From Acridotheres tristis (taxonomy: Eukaryota; Chordata; Aves; Passeriformes; Sturnidae), in the NCBI GenBank assembly GCA_037013685.1, contig CM072887.1, forward strand, positions 39,049,154 to 39,113,153: a stretch of 64,000 nucleotides of DNA. The letters run 5' to 3'. Below, in pieces: positions 1 through 12,782 of the stretch. The notes beneath the pieces are model-generated. The model saw only the letters and a program-made list of their open reading frames with translations. It searched no databases and was not told the origin of the DNA. A program made the translations under genes and the position numbers. Each line of letters starts with the position of its first letter. The first letter of the stretch is position 1.

Positions 1-1605
1 CTGGAAACAATGCTAATAACACAAAAAAACTTTTCCTTTAGATTTGTTATTATTCTGTGTGTTATGATGCTCGTAGAGAGCCAAAGGCTGAGTCAGAGGC
101 CCACTGTCATACGAAATTATAAAATGTGTAATAAATTACCATTCTTGCTCTCAAAACTTTTGTATCCAAAATGATAATGTATTTTCAATCCATATTTCAT
201 GAGAGTGTATTGATATAATAATTTTCATCTCAAAGACTCTGTAATCACATCTCATTGTATGATGTAGTCACAGTGCAGAGTGCAAGTGCTAAATATTCAC
301 TATGCAATCCAACAGTGTAGAGACTTCAGCTCATGACTGATGAATAAAGGTTTTACTCAGAGGGTGTGTGCTAAGGGAGGATCAGTGTTCATACAATCCA
401 AACAAGAGCAAAGTGTTTAATGTCTGGCTTGAAAGATTCATGGATAATAAGCTCCACAGTTTCTGGCTTCATCTACAAATATGGAAATTGTCCTACTTGG
501 ATATGAACATTAGCTGCTGCAGTCATGCATCCAGTCATGCTTGGTCAGCATAGCCAAGGAATATCCCATTCATCCATTTCTCCCTATCTCTGTCCAACCA
601 TATCCCTTCCCTGCTACCACTGCTGAAGCTAAATAACTCTCAGCATTACCACCATTCGGTGGTTTACATAACTGTGCTTGCAAAAATTGGCTTTAAAATG
701 CTTTGTAAGCTGTATCTTTCAAGGTAATGTTCATGTTACAGCAAAACAATTCTCCTTGCCATATAAGCTGTCAAGAGTTTTGTTTTTCTTATTCCCTGTG
801 TCTTGCAAACTGGGATGAAAAAGCCCAAACAGTCCAATGACTGTAGGCACCACACACAATCGGTATGAAAAAGCAGCACTGATACCAATGGCATCATTTT
901 CTCAGCTCAGAAGAAAGCAAGGGCACTGAGCTGAAATGTGTTTGAACTGTGTAGGCTGTTTTGTTAGTCCTGTGTTGCCTATGGAATCTGCAGTATTGCT
1001 TACTGTGATCTTCAGCAGATTAGATTTTGGCTTTCGTGTTCTGTTTGTCCAAGTGTGGAGTAGGAAAAAAAAACAACCTGGATTTAGTATTTCCTTGGAA
1101 TATTTCTGGATGACAAATTGATAGAGTTCTTGTGAGCTGCTGTGATGCATTCTACTTCAGACATGAAGTGCCTGATGCTTATGAGAAATATGAAGATACA
1201 TAGCAATTAAGATGTGCATTAAGATTTCCACAACCCTACTCCCTCCTGCCACCTGCCCACCTTGTTTATTGATTTCAACATTTCCTCTCGAAGTGCTGAC
1301 AGTGTTAATCTCATCCACACAGATGTAAAATTGTTACAAAAGGTCCATGAATTTGCAAGTGCAAAGGGCAAGTATTGCAAGTAGCCTTCACCCACCTGAC
1401 ATATACCTTGTCCACGTGTGGATTAAATGTCAATTCATTTCTATAAGGTCAGCAGAGAAAAGTGAGGATGGTTTAAAAGCAATACCCTCCTCTCTCCTCT
1501 CCCTGCCACTATAAGGAGGTCTGTACACTGGATGCCTTTGAACTTCCCTTATGGAATCAGAAAATTTTATTTCAGTGCAAGAACTCTGTTGGAAGGGGCA
1601 CATAA
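1..1605. other. Non-coding single-copy DNA, nothing recognised
   Basis: AT-rich sequence with frequent stops in all six frames; the longest open frames are about 80 codons and overlap on opposite strands, as expected by chance. I see no splice-bounded coding segment, RNA gene, CpG cluster or recognisable repeat here. Confidence 0.6.
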
Positions 1606-1716
1606 ATTCATGAAGTCATTTAGGTTGGGAAAAACCTCTGAAAACATCAGTTCCAACCATTAACCCAGCACTTCCAAGTCCAACACTAAACCATGTCCCT
1701 AAGTGCCATGTTACAT
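1606..1716 (-). mobile_element. CR1 LINE 3'-end fragment, avian type, antisense
   Basis: The 3' tail of a CR1 retrotransposon (non-LTR LINE, the dominant bird repeat) inserted in reverse. On the plus strand it reads through blocks characteristic of the antisense avian CR1 tail: TCATTTAGGTTGG, then TTCCAACCATTAACCCAGCA, then ACTAAACCATGTCCCTAAGT. Only about 110 bases remain, so this is one of the severely 5'-truncated copies that make up most avian CR1. No ORF part is present. The outermost tail repeat is eroded: the usual ATTCTATG-type end is not visible at the left edge. Divergence looks moderate, making it much younger than the copies at 11.4, 22 and 30.6 kb. Identification rests on remembered family sequence; the boundaries may be off by some 20 bases. 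Confidence 0.85.
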
Positions 1717-4700
1717 TCTAGGCCAGCAGCTGACCTTAAGTATGAAGCCTACATGTCATGGTCAGGAAACCTCCCCATTTGGTTGACTCACAGACTTTGA
1801 ATGGAAATAAGCAGTCTGAATTATAGTAATTGTACAGCCTATGAGGAACAGTGCATACTCAAATAACCATAGCACCTCACACTCTGATCATTTGCCTTAT
1901 CTCCTCTGTGCAAAAACAGCACGTCAGATCTCTCATGGTGCTTTTTAATGTAGTAACACAATGTATTGCTCCTTAAAGTATTACATTTCTTCATTAACCA
2001 TCCTCACTACATAGTTCTCTATCACACATGGCAAAGGACAGCTGGTTTGCAAAGAGTTTAAAGACTCAGTGAGAGCAGAGCAAACAAGGTGAAAAACTGG
2101 AAAGATTGTTGTATGTAGTTTAATTTCTTTTTCTTCTATGCCTCTCTCTGATACATTGGGCATATTCCGTGACTGAATATTCAATCACTGTTGTGACTGA
2201 AGCATGTTTTTGAGTGACCAGGAATAGTTATGATGGTCTTCTGACAAAGTAAAGCATCATGACGGGAGGGAATTTCTGCTCTCTGTGTGCAGAGCTACCA
2301 GAAATACCAAAGCAGCAGACAGATTCATAAGGTTCAAGTTCATGGAGAAAGTCCATTGATAGGGCTGGATGGAGGAATAGGAGGAAAAGGGTGTGCTAAA
2401 TCTTAATCTGACAGTGCAAGGCAAATAACACAACCTCTTTTCATCTGCAATCTTTTCCGTTTTTCTCTGTTCCTGCAAATGGTCTTTCTGTTCCTTTTCT
2501 TTATCTTCTTGCTGCAAAAATATTTAGATGCAATTCATTACTCTCTGTTTGTTTGCAGTGTGGATCAGCTCTACATGCAGGGCCCGTGCAAGTGTTGATT
2601 CCAGGGCTCCATTTACAACACCAGGATTTTGAAACCATGGTGATGATCACCTGCCATTTGAGGCCCTGTTGGAATCAGCTCTGTCTTCCATCAAAAAACT
2701 GGGTCATACCATGTTCCCAGCACACCTGGGCAAGAAATGCTTTACCTCTCACATAACAAATCTTGGACGTCTGCATTTTTCTCCTGCTGTGTTTCAGATC
2801 AAAATTTTTCACTTCTGATAAGAGACAGTCTCCTTCCATGACATTCCCAAGTCTAAGGCATGCATCTCGGATGGTGAGGTTCCAGGTTTAAAGTCCCCAT
2901 GTATTCATAGATGTTGTGCTGGTTGCAACTAAAGCTGGCTTTTGGTTCTACCCTAAAACAGGTGCTATGTTATTTAATACCCTGTCTGAAAATGCCCTGA
3001 GTTCTTTTCCTGATGAAAATGTCAGAATCAGTGAATTTCTGCATCAATGAGCATGGAGGTCAGTGAGCTGACCAACTAATAAAAACATTTCATCAAAAAC
3101 TTTCTTGAAAACATAAAAGCACCACATTCTATAAAGTAGTTGTATATTAAAAGATTCTAAATGCCAGTATTGCAAGTTCTATTATCCCTTTAAAAAGCTC
3201 AATTTGACTAGATGAGTTTGGATCTGCTCTTACAGTGGTGCAATTAAAGTAAAATATTCTATTGTACCAGCAGCCACTAGAGATAGGAAACCTTATTTTC
3301 TCCATCAGATCTGAAACGCTAAAATAGTGCCCATTCTACACGTAGCAAATGTATTCCATGCAAAAGGTGGGTCCACATACTCTTCTAAGCCAGCCTGCCC
3401 TTTGTATATGGCCAGTTCAGTTCTGATCCCATCCCTGCTTTTCCAGTTCTTTACAAAAACCTTGAGCTAAGCCTTTCCTCCTTTGAAGGAGTAATTAGCT
3501 CCCAATGAGGAGGAAGTCCATCCTGCAACACATTGTTGAGTTTTTTCCTATTTATTCAGCAGGTACCGCTGTTTTTCAGTCTAACTGAAATGCTGTGAAT
3601 GGCCCTTCACTCAAGTAAGAGAACTTTCTCAGCAGGAGGTCAGGCAGCCAAGCATTTGACTGTTTGCTTTGTTTATAAAAAAACCCTTAAATCCTGTGGT
3701 AAGTTGTTTTTGAGACCTTGGCAATTGTCTTCCTTTCTGTGTAACTTACACTTAATGTTGACCCAGCAGCTTCCGAGCTGGCCACATCAGCTAACACCAC
3801 GAAAACCCAACTGACTCCTGAGAGGAGCTCCAGGGAACTTCTACTGCAAAGGCAGCCCATTACAACTTTCAGTCAAAGTCAGAGTTTGGACTCCATTTTG
3901 ATACTTTTCTTTTAGACAACTGGCTTTAATTCAGAGCATAGAGAGCATAGAGAGCCTGAGTAAAAATTACTAACATTTGGAGACCTCAAGGATCTGTGAG
4001 GTCATAAGATCTTGTCCTGATGTCAAGAAAGAGAAAACATTTTTTTTAAAAGACTGCTTCTGCAATTTCCACCCTTTGTCAATAAATTCAGCAGAAAGTT
4101 CAACACTGAATGAATGTGAAGACCAAACTGACTCCACTGGATCCTGGTGGATGGATACTGATACAGTGCCAAAATCCTTCTCATGCAATTTCAATGTTGG
4201 AGCTGTATTCTCTGTAAATGGAAGACTGCTGAATTCATCTTCATTATTCTTGAAATCATGTCAATAATTTCATTGAGATGTTTAATGTGCACTACTGAGA
4301 TGAAGGCCCAGTTTCCTTTAGCCTATTTCCATGAAGGACTAAAATACAGGTGGGTCCTAGTTAGACCTGAAGATCTGTCACTGTATGGAGAATGGCCCTC
4401 CCAAAAGAAAGCAGACAAGAATGAACTGGAACAAAAAGCAGGACACACTCTTATCTGCTGCACAGGCATGGCCATTAGATGAAACTGTTCATGCTACCTT
4501 TAATTAAAACTTAACAGCCATTGTCAGGTGTAAGAAAAAAATCCAGGCACTTGGGTGTTTGTCAGAGACCATGGAGGTCTTTCTTATCCTGTCCCAGTTG
4601 AGAACATCATGCCTTACACAGCACACACTGCAATACCAATGTGTGTCTCCCAGGACTGGCATTTTAAAGGGTTTTCACTTCATACACAGACTCACAATGG

Positions 4701-5222
4701 AGTTCTGGTAGCTCCAAAAATTTCTATACACTGGCCTTTAAGTTCTTTGCCTACCCCAAATGCACGTCAGAGCAATTTAACTGGAATGTCTCTCTGCAAT
4801 TATCATAGCTCAGTTGAGGTCCCCATTTGGTCATTTCCTGCACTTTGTCTTTATGCTGGACCCCTCAAGAGCATTAAACTGCATCAAATGGCTTCCTTTG
4901 GAGAGTTTATGGTTTTGTTATATTTTGTTTATCAAAATTACCTAACTATTAAAGTGGGCTTCAAGACAGAGTTTTATGCAGAGACATAGGTGAGGCAAAA
5001 TTTCCCTTCAATGTACCGTTAGCAGTGTCAGAAGCCAAGAATATGTATTCAGGGATAAATAGTCTCTATGCAGGATGGAGCTGGCTTTTTGTGTGCCCTT
5101 AGTAATCAGGACACCTGTACGTGATTTTAAATCCAGTGAATTAGAGAAGATTAAAAGCACAATTGTTATCCCTATCCATATTAAAAACATAATTGTTATC
5201 CACAAGGATAGGTAAAATGATG
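1717..5222. other. Non-coding single-copy DNA
   Basis: No gene or interspersed repeat recognised. The longest open frame (4555-4989, 144 codons, plus strand) opens at a non-ATG codon and has no recognisable domain or flanking splice signals, so I treat it as chance. A GAGCATAGA unit is tandemly repeated near 3934-3952. A stretch at 4805-4830 resembles a Pol III A box (TAGCTCAGTTGAGG) but no B box follows. Confidence 0.5.
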
Positions 5223-5258
5223 TTTTTTCACTCTGTAAAGGTTTTTCACTCTGTAAAG
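5223..5258. repeat. Tandem duplication, 2 x 18 bp
   Basis: An 18-base unit ending TTTTTCACTCTGTAAAG occurs twice head to tail (5223-5240 and 5241-5258) with a single mismatch. It looks like a local slippage duplication with no visible function. About 30-70 bases upstream the phrase AATTGTTATCC is also repeated at short distance. Confidence 0.85.
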
Positions 5259-6890
5259 TATTATATCCTGTTACAATCTAGTTGGTGCTCTTTCCTCTAA
5301 AAGCTGGTCATGAAACCAATGACGTTACAGACTGACACTATTTAGCACTCAGCTTAGGCTGAGATTCCAACTTACTGATTAGACCACTCCACACTACACT
5401 TTGTTAATTATCTTTCATTTCTCTCCCTCTGCATTGCAAGCCAGGCTGAGGAATTATAGGAGCAAGAACAGTGTACAGTTCTATTACTTATTATGACTAG
5501 TTGTATTCTATTTCCAGAAATTGTCTTTCTTCTGTTGCATATTCACCAAGCAGAATTGAAAACTGAATCACTATAGCTGAGACATTTAGGTCCCAGCTTT
5601 TATTTTTAAGGCTTTTACAAATCTTGAAGTAGCTACTCATAACTTTATGGGGAGTGTCAGTGCCACAGTGGTAAAAACAGCAGTAATTGGGCTTTGTGAC
5701 TTGCTGACTCCAGCAGGATAACTCTCTAAAAGCCTCAGTGTACCATATTTCCATGCATACAGTCTGCATGCACCTAACGATGGGACCTCCTGCATGGATC
5801 TCCAACTTGCAGAGCACAGTAGGAGTAGATTGAGTAAATATAAGGCCTGTACTGTTATTTATGAGAGAAAACTGGGTGGAGAAGGGAAAGAGGTTGCTCC
5901 ATTAGCAAGCACACCATGTACATGACATGGTGGATTCACAGCCCATGGATGCCAAACTTTTTTATCCCTCACCTCCTCCTCAGGAGGCTCTGGTGCTCCT
6001 GGGTGTGCTTCTGCACAACAGCTGCAGCTCTCCTTGGGGCAAGGGGCTCCTCAGGTTTTATTCCTGCTGGACAAGCACTGTGCTGGTATCTATAGGAAAC
6101 CCTTAGGAAACAAGATGAGAGTGCAATGTTTCTTTTACCCCAGAACAAGCACAGCTCTGTGATTCAATCACCTGAAGGCATGAGAGGACAAATCAGATTC
6201 CACAACGATCACCCAGTGAATCCATGAAAAGCCTGCTGGAGTCTGGCAGAAAAAGGCAACATTCACCATGATTTTTTCAAACCCTCCAAAGAAACATTTC
6301 CTTCTGCAGGGCTGTTCTAAATTGCCCAGAGACTTGTTTCAAGCACATGATACCTGCCTCCTGACAAAAATAATGCCAAGTGGTGCTGGCAAGGTTTGTG
6401 TACCATAGTCTGCTCAACAGAAACTTGCCCACTGACTTTGTTTTGCTGACATCTCTGTCACATGTCATAGGTACCAAAAACACCAAACACTGACCCTGGT
6501 GGAAATAGCTGATAAACCCAGTCTAGTCCTGCTCATGGCTACATTGATAACACATTCACAGCCACAGTGAACAGATTTGGAAGAAGAAACTACTTTGGAC
6601 ACCAGTATGTGCCATCATTTTGCTATAGAAAGAAGCCTTCTGTAGGAAAAAAAAAAGAGGAGCCATATGAATGTAATGGGAAATCTGTGTGGAAAAAGAG
6701 GAAGGAGTTATGCTATAGACATTGGAAAGTATAAAGCACATCTCTTTTTGCAGGCTGGTGATATCAGAGAAATGCTCTGTGACCTGGGAACTAAATAAAA
6801 TGTCACCAGGCTTCCAAATCCAGTGAGGCAAACCAGTAAAAACAAAGTGTTTTTTCATGTGATTAAATGCATTTTCTCAAAAATTCTTTT

Positions 6891-6892
<2 letters not shown>
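5259..6892. other. Non-coding single-copy DNA
   Basis: Nothing recognisable on either strand. Open frames near 5497-5817 and 6556-6858 (minus strand, about 100 codons) have no motif, domain or splice context and are taken as chance. Confidence 0.5.

Positions 6893-6928
<36 letters not shown>
6893..6928. repeat. (TG)18 microsatellite
   Basis: Uninterrupted TG dinucleotide run of 36 bases, preceded by CA and followed by GC. It is long and pure enough to be length-polymorphic. A 71-codon open frame crossing it merely translates the repeat as a Cys-Val run and is not a gene. Confidence 0.97.
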
Positions 6929-6929
<1 letters not shown>

Positions 6930-9465
6930 CAAATCAGCATTGACACACAAGCCAGCTAGCACATTAATAAATCAAAAATCTTACCAGATTGTGTCTGTAT
7001 GTATAAATTTACGTTGTCTGATAAGATTACATGAGTGAGGAGTAAATCTAAAAAACTAAAGTGCTGAATAGTTATTTGTAGAATTACTTCTTCTATACCC
7101 TGATTTTAAAAATTACTCTTTCCATACTTTTCCTGCATTTGAAAATGGGAAGGGTGAAGTCTGAATTGCTCTGTTGATTGCTCTAACATGACTTACAGCA
7201 TGAATCCAAAATTATGTATTTGTACTAAAACATTTAAACATTGTAATTTCAAATACTACCTATAATCATATTTGAAATTTCAGGATGCTTCCCAATAAAA
7301 CATGAACATGCTACATAAGTTGGATTCCTGAAGTTATAAGGCATCATAAATACTAGCTCCTCCTCCCCACCCCAAAAATCCCACTCAAATATGTTACCTT
7401 AAAAAAAGTACTGTATTCTGGAAACCAAATTTTAATTCTGGATTGATGCCAATCTCAGAGCTGTTAGCCTGCCTGTAGCACTGAATTTGCAGTGAGATGT
7501 TTAGATGATAACATGATTTTAACTGTTATACTCTGAAATACTGTCTTGACGTTATTAATGTGAGGGAAATGACTTGGACTTGGACCAAAATCAATCTCTC
7601 CTTTAGAAGTAGTTAAAACTAGTCCATTTTTGGGTTCTTTTCATAATCTAACATAACAGAGGGATCAAGTCTCGAGTGGGTCAGGGGGCTGTGGTCCACA
7701 ATACTGGCAGGATGCAGGCGCTGTGCACCAGCAGCAGCAATGGAGAGACGGTGACCCGTGGTTAAACTGTCCAAAGGGAATCCTCACAGTCTCTTCTGCT
7801 GGAGGCAGGAGATACTGCCGGCATTTGATGTTTTGTGCTGATAGAAGCTGCTCTCCAAAGAGCAGGGAATCCATTTGGCCTGTTTTCAAAACCTACCTGA
7901 ATATGCTCTTGTAGTTAGATTTGGTAAGTCACGAGGGCCTTGTCACCTTCAGGAGACTGCCAGAAAAACAAACTACTGCAAAGAAATCAAGTGAGAAAAT
8001 GCAGTTAGTGGAAAAACAGTTTCCGAGTAGCTGTGAAATGGAAGCAAAGAAGGAAGGGAAAAATAAATGGAAGTATATGTACAGTCTTGTACAGCCAAGA
8101 GCACCTGTCTGCCTAAATTGAAAGCTAATGTTCTACCCCTATGCACAGTATTATGCTCTTCTTAACTAAAAGCATATTTTTATTAACCTCACCTCAAAGG
8201 AGAATGTACAGCTTTAATTTACAAATGGGGATAGGTTCACGAACTCAGACAGGTTTTATAAAGAGGCCACAAGGTTAACAAAACTCCATGGGATTCAACC
8301 ATCCCTTGTACAAACATTAACTAATTGACAGTGACATGTTTGTCTCACTCCTTATCCTGCTCCCAGAACAAGACTGTCAGGGGAAGATGCCTTCCCTTGT
8401 CAGCTCAGCTCTGCTCAGGGGCACATCACCACATCCCCAATTAACACATGGGGTTGGTTGGCCATGGCAACGTGGAATGGAGTAGAAATAGGGAGGTGAT
8501 GAGAAGCATACTTCTGTTGAACTGTTAGGGCTGTGCTTTCAGTGAGCAAAAGGCATCTCAATCCATAATCAGCCGGGGGGGGCAATTTGGCAAAGTAAAG
8601 CGTGGACGCCGTTCTGGTGTCACCTGAACCTGAAGGAGCCCCCAAAACTGCTTTTGTCCCATGGACTCTGCTCACTAGCCCTCCCACAGAGCCCTTCAGC
8701 TCTGTGTCCTCTCTGGTTTGCCAGGACCTGCTCACCATCAGGGACAGGCAGCAGGCACTAAAGCAGCCCATATGCTCATTTAGAATGCTCGCCGGGCATT
8801 TGGTCTCAAAGATAACATCAGACCTCATTAAGCCTACACTCTGAGCAAATGTTTTCCTTCAGCCCACTTGTCAGTTTTAGATGACAGAAGCACATCTTTT
8901 AAGTTTCTTGGTAATCCCAGTGAGATACCATATGCTGGAGCAGGGGTGGCAGGGGATTTGCAACCCAACACCAGCACGCTCGCTGCTCTTTGAAGAGCGA
9001 GCTGATTTGCTGCAGTGTTTAAAAACTGAGAAACATGTCCCTGCAACTAATGACAACCCCTGACACCATTGGACTCCCTAGTCAGCTGTCTTTCTCATTT
9101 CCAGATGCTGCAGGGTTATCTCACTCACCCAGATAAACATCTGCAAATTCTGTATCCCTGCTTTCTCCCAGAGACACTCTGATGGAGCTGGAAAGCACCA
9201 CGTTGTGCAGTTGGTTAATTTGGTTAAACATTTAACAAGTTTTCTCTTCATTATGGCAGCTGTTCCTTGCTGATCAAATCCCACAGGGCTTTAGCAGGCA
9301 AATTTCACTCAGTATTGTCTGCATTTGAAATACAGGGCTGAACCCATTATTTACAGGACAGCTTCTAACTGTCTAGCAACTCATGACAAAGACAGATGCT
9401 ATTTGACCTTTACCAGCTCAATGATGTAAGCAAAAAGTATCATCCAGAAAAGCAAGAGTATACTC
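6929..9465. other. Non-coding single-copy DNA
   Basis: No gene recognised. The block 8400-9060 is somewhat richer in G+C, and open frames of up to 137 codons overlap on both strands there (8415-8828 minus, 8602-8844 plus), a compositional effect. Around 8218-8280 there is a faint resemblance to the conserved core of MIR/CORE SINEs (AAATGGGGATAGG...), too weak to annotate. Confidence 0.5.
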
Positions 9466-9496
9466 TTCTCTTGGGATTCTTTTCTCTTGGGATTCT
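9466..9496. repeat. Tandem duplication, period 16
   Basis: TTCTCTTGGGATTCT occurs at 9466-9480 and again at 9482-9496, separated by one T. It is a perfect two-copy duplication consistent with replication slippage. Confidence 0.85.
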
Positions 9497-9540
9497 TCTT
9501 TACTTTCTTTAAAAAAAAAAATTTAAATATCTACATATAA

Positions 9541-9543
<3 letters not shown>

Positions 9544-9587
<44 letters not shown>
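9544..9587. repeat. (TA)22 microsatellite
   Basis: Uninterrupted TA run of 44 bases, flanked on the left by an A tract and ATTTAAATATCTACATATAAA. Such runs can extrude as cruciforms and are unstable. A minus-strand open frame reading Tyr-Ile repeats across it is an artefact. Confidence 0.97.
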
Positions 9588-9591
<4 letters not shown>

Positions 9592-11384
9592 TCTAAGAGC
9601 CTAGAATTGAAATGCAGAAGTATGCCTGCAGAAGATACCATGGGGCTATGATGTGGCTTTTGCAAAATGGCTAAGCTACCCAGAGTGCAAACTGGAAATA
9701 CTTCAAAGAAAGCTTGACCTACAGAATTTCTCCCCAAACTGCCCTTTGAAAGATTAGACCTCCTGAAAGTATTCTGCCTGGGTCACAGTCACAGCGAGTC
9801 CAAAGCCTCTGCTTGCTCTTGGCTTACAAAAATAGAACATCAGCAAATTCTTGTTTTCCTCAGCCTATATTTTCCTTTTTTTCTTTACCTCCTGTACTCC
9901 TAATTGAGGCCTCAAGCATCACAATAAATATTTCTAAATCAGGAATCATTGCCTCTAAACATATTTAGGCTGTTATACACTTCATTTAGGAAGCATGTAG
10001 CAGAGCTAGAAGTACTTTTTCTTATTCTTCTATTTATACTTCATTTTGGAAACAGATAGCTGAGCCATACAAATTTATTCTTATTATTTTATTCCCATGG
10101 GGGCTCTGTTTTTGTGAGATAACAGAGCACCTGCCTAACATTGGTCAGGCCAGTATTTTATTCAAAACCAATCGGAATCCTGAGTTTAAGTGCTCTACTA
10201 ATCAATGCATCAATAGCCACTTTCAGACTCAAACCTTTGTATCCTGGGATTGCCAGATCTTTTTCCATTCAGCATTGTGCTTTTCTTTTGTCCAGGAACC
10301 AAATGCAGGGAATGCCAAGGGCAGACACACAGTAAAGACAGCCTCCCTTGCTTAGGACCTGATATTTTTCCTAACAAAATTGTGATCACAACAGCCTTTT
10401 CTGAAGACTTTTTCCTTGTAGGCTTGTAAACAACAGAATGTAATTCAGTATTTCCTATATAAGTTGCTTTAGCTTTATTGCTCTCATATTCCTCTCAGGA
10501 ATTGAGAGTGCTTTATTTTTCCTGAAGTAAATTAATACCAAAAAACAGCAATTGTGACTTGAATACAAGACTGAACTGTCTAGAAAACACAGAGGTAAAA
10601 ATGTGTAAGGTAAGCTAGCAAGTAATGAGTGTTGATGGTGTCATAAGCTAGAGGAACATGAGAAATAAAGGGTAAAGTGAACTTCCTTCGGTAAAGTCAT
10701 TTGGAGAAAGAACAGCAGAGGTTTTGCATATTAGTCTTTCACATCCACATCAGATCTCTAAGCTCTGGGCTGGAATATGAATAGATATCTCTGCAATATT
10801 AGAGTGAGAGCTATTAACCATGCACAGCATCATTATAGAAATGTTATCTTTTCAGCTACAGACTGCAGAGCTAATCATTCAATGTCCAGTAATTCCTAAA
10901 ATGACAGCCAAAAACTTTCATCACTAAAAATATAATCATGAGAAAATGATAACACTTTATATGTAATTTTGATAACTAGTGAAGATATTACAGACAGGCC
11001 TCTCTTAGAAAGTAATTGTGGAGTTAGTGAACTAATCATGAGATACTCATTAAATGAAAGAGAAATTAAAACACATTGAAGTGGTTTCTTTCCCAGCACA
11101 AACTCTGAGAAGCGTGTAGGAACGAGCTAACAAAGCCAAGTGGCCTGGACAGCCCAGTGATTTAAATGTAAGTTTGTTGTGTCCTTAAGCCAAAAACTTT
11201 CAAGCCCTTAATAATTTGCAGCCTCAGCAGAGTAAAACAAACACATGGGAAGAGGTCTGAACTTAACTGGACTAACAACTCCTTAAAAGAAAGTGTTAGG
11301 AAAGTGTCAGACGTGATCGTGCATAGAGTAGAAAAACAGATCTAAGTAGTTCATTTCCCACTTTACAATTCTGTGGAAGTGAAC
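9588..11384. other. Non-coding single-copy DNA
   Basis: Nothing recognised apart from generic AT-rich sequence; the longest open frames are about 65 codons. The last 100 bases or so before 11385 may already belong to the old CR1 that follows, but similarity there is too weak to claim. Confidence 0.5.
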
Positions 11385-12165
11385 TGATCTGATTTAATAT
11401 ATTTATGGATGATTTTGGTTCAAAATTAATTAGTACAAAACAGACCATGTACTGATAAAATTTTCAGGTGACCCAAAACTAAGGGCACTGCAAGATTAAT
11501 GCAGGATCCAGATATCACCCAGAGAGTTGTAGATGCCTTTCAGAATAATAATAGCAAAAGGGGCTGAATTTCATTTGTAGAAAGTACTGTAGATTAATAA
11601 CATGAATTTTCATCCTGACACAGAAGTTCACCACTTGAGAATGACAAATGGAGAAGCCTGCATAATGAAAAAGTAAAAATGTTAACTTTTATGTGTTTCC
11701 AAGTAAGATATTTCCAATAGAGTTATGAAAATCTGAATCCTGGATCCTGAGATGCTGATGCCACCTTACCTGAAATAACTGCAGTAGTTCTGGAAGTCAG
11801 GCTTGAGATTCAAAGTGAAATATGTGGCAACAAGGATTACTAGGATTCACAGAAAATAAAAGTTCCATCTTACAGAAAGAGAAGTAGAAGAACTTTGCTT
11901 GTTTGCTTTGCTAAATTAAGCCTGAGAGTGATATTTCCTTCCATGAGCCAAGAAACAGAAAAGATCTGGGAGCTGAACAATACTGGCATAAGAATAGATG
12001 TGTATAAATTATCTATGAATAAATTGAAGACAAAAATCAGAAGATTTCTATTTATCATAAGAGTGAGGTTCTGCATCTGTTTTCTGGCAGAAATAATTAG
12101 AATAAAGAATCTCAACAGCTTCTATGAATGGGAATACAGTGCTGGTCATCCTATCAGCAGAATGA
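11385..12165 (+). mobile_element. Ancient CR1 LINE relic, RT core to 3' region, sense
   Basis: A heavily diverged sense-strand CR1 of the older type shared by turtles, crocodilians and birds. Recognisable segments occur in the correct order. At 11391-11455 lies the stretch leading into the RT catalytic box. At 11461-11484 is the decayed box itself, reading F-S-G-D-P-K-L-R where CR1 normally has F-A-D-D-T-K-L-G, so one catalytic Asp has become Gly. Around 11705-11880 come the phrases for the RT thumb region (CCTTACCTGAAATAACTGCAG, ACAAGGATTACTAGGATT). At 11890-11935 is the segment whose intact form ends in CTGAGGGGAT. At 11980-12110 is the 3' region (GTATAAATTATCTATGAATAAATT..., AGAAGATTTCTA, ATAAGAGTGAGGTTCTG). 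Stops and frameshifts are scattered throughout, so it is not coding. The open frames of 81 and 118 codons inside it are accidental. Identification is from remembered family sequence; the ends are approximate. Confidence 0.82.
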
Positions 12166-12637
12166 AGTCCATTGCCCATATTCTGACTTCTGCTCACATA
12201 AAAGAGAGCAGAGGTGCTCTTGAAAAATTTTCAAAACCTTATTATAGATAAGGAACCAAATATGAAGTAGTATTAAGGGGAAAACTAAACTCAGGTATGT
12301 TTACCTGTGTTGAGCATTACTTGCCTGCAAAGAAAATTACTGACTCGCTTCAATGCATTTATTTCTTGTTCCATTTCATTTGCTGTGAGCAATCTTTACC
12401 ATAGGCTCAAGGGGACAGTGAGCAAACAGTCTTGCTTCATCACACCAGCATTTCAGTGCCAGACAGGCAGTATAAACCAGGTCACTGAAATAATACCAAA
12501 TTATCTGCTTTTTAATAGCCACTAGATTGAAAAGACAAAAGTTATATGGTTCAAATTACAGATTTCATTTAGGAAATCCTTGAGTATTTTCTACTATGAA
12601 GGAAACTGGAAAATAAACCATTGCCTTTCCAGGGGAC
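12166..12637. other. Non-coding DNA between old CR1 and microsatellite
   Basis: May contain a few more bases of the CR1 3' region at its left edge. Otherwise nothing is recognised. Confidence 0.45.
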
Positions 12638-12689
12638 GTGAGTGAGTGAGTGAGTGAGTGAGTGAGTGAGTGAGTGAGTGAGTGAGTGA
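12638..12689. repeat. (GTGA)13 microsatellite
   Basis: Thirteen uninterrupted GTGA tetranucleotide units (52 bases; TCAC on the other strand). Purity suggests recent expansion and length polymorphism. A minus-strand open frame reads it as repeated Leu-Thr-His-Ser and is an artefact. Confidence 0.97.
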
Positions 12690-12782
12690 AACTGAACAAA
12701 TTCAGAACCCAAACGAGGTAAAGAAATATCTGGAAAAGAAGTGCCATGATAATTCTAATAAGAAAAAAAATCATTGCAATAA

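Noticed and set aside
2866..2900. B-box-like GGTTCCAGGTTTAAAGTCCCC
   Set aside because: No A box upstream at tRNA spacing; cloverleaf not formed.
4805..4830. A-box-like TAGCTCAGTTGAGG
   Set aside because: No B box and no SINE body follow.
4555..4989. 144-codon plus-strand frame
   Set aside because: Non-ATG start and no recognisable motif.
8218..8280. Second MIR-like core
   Set aside because: Only a short GATGGGGA-like similarity without the ACTTGCCCAAG signature.
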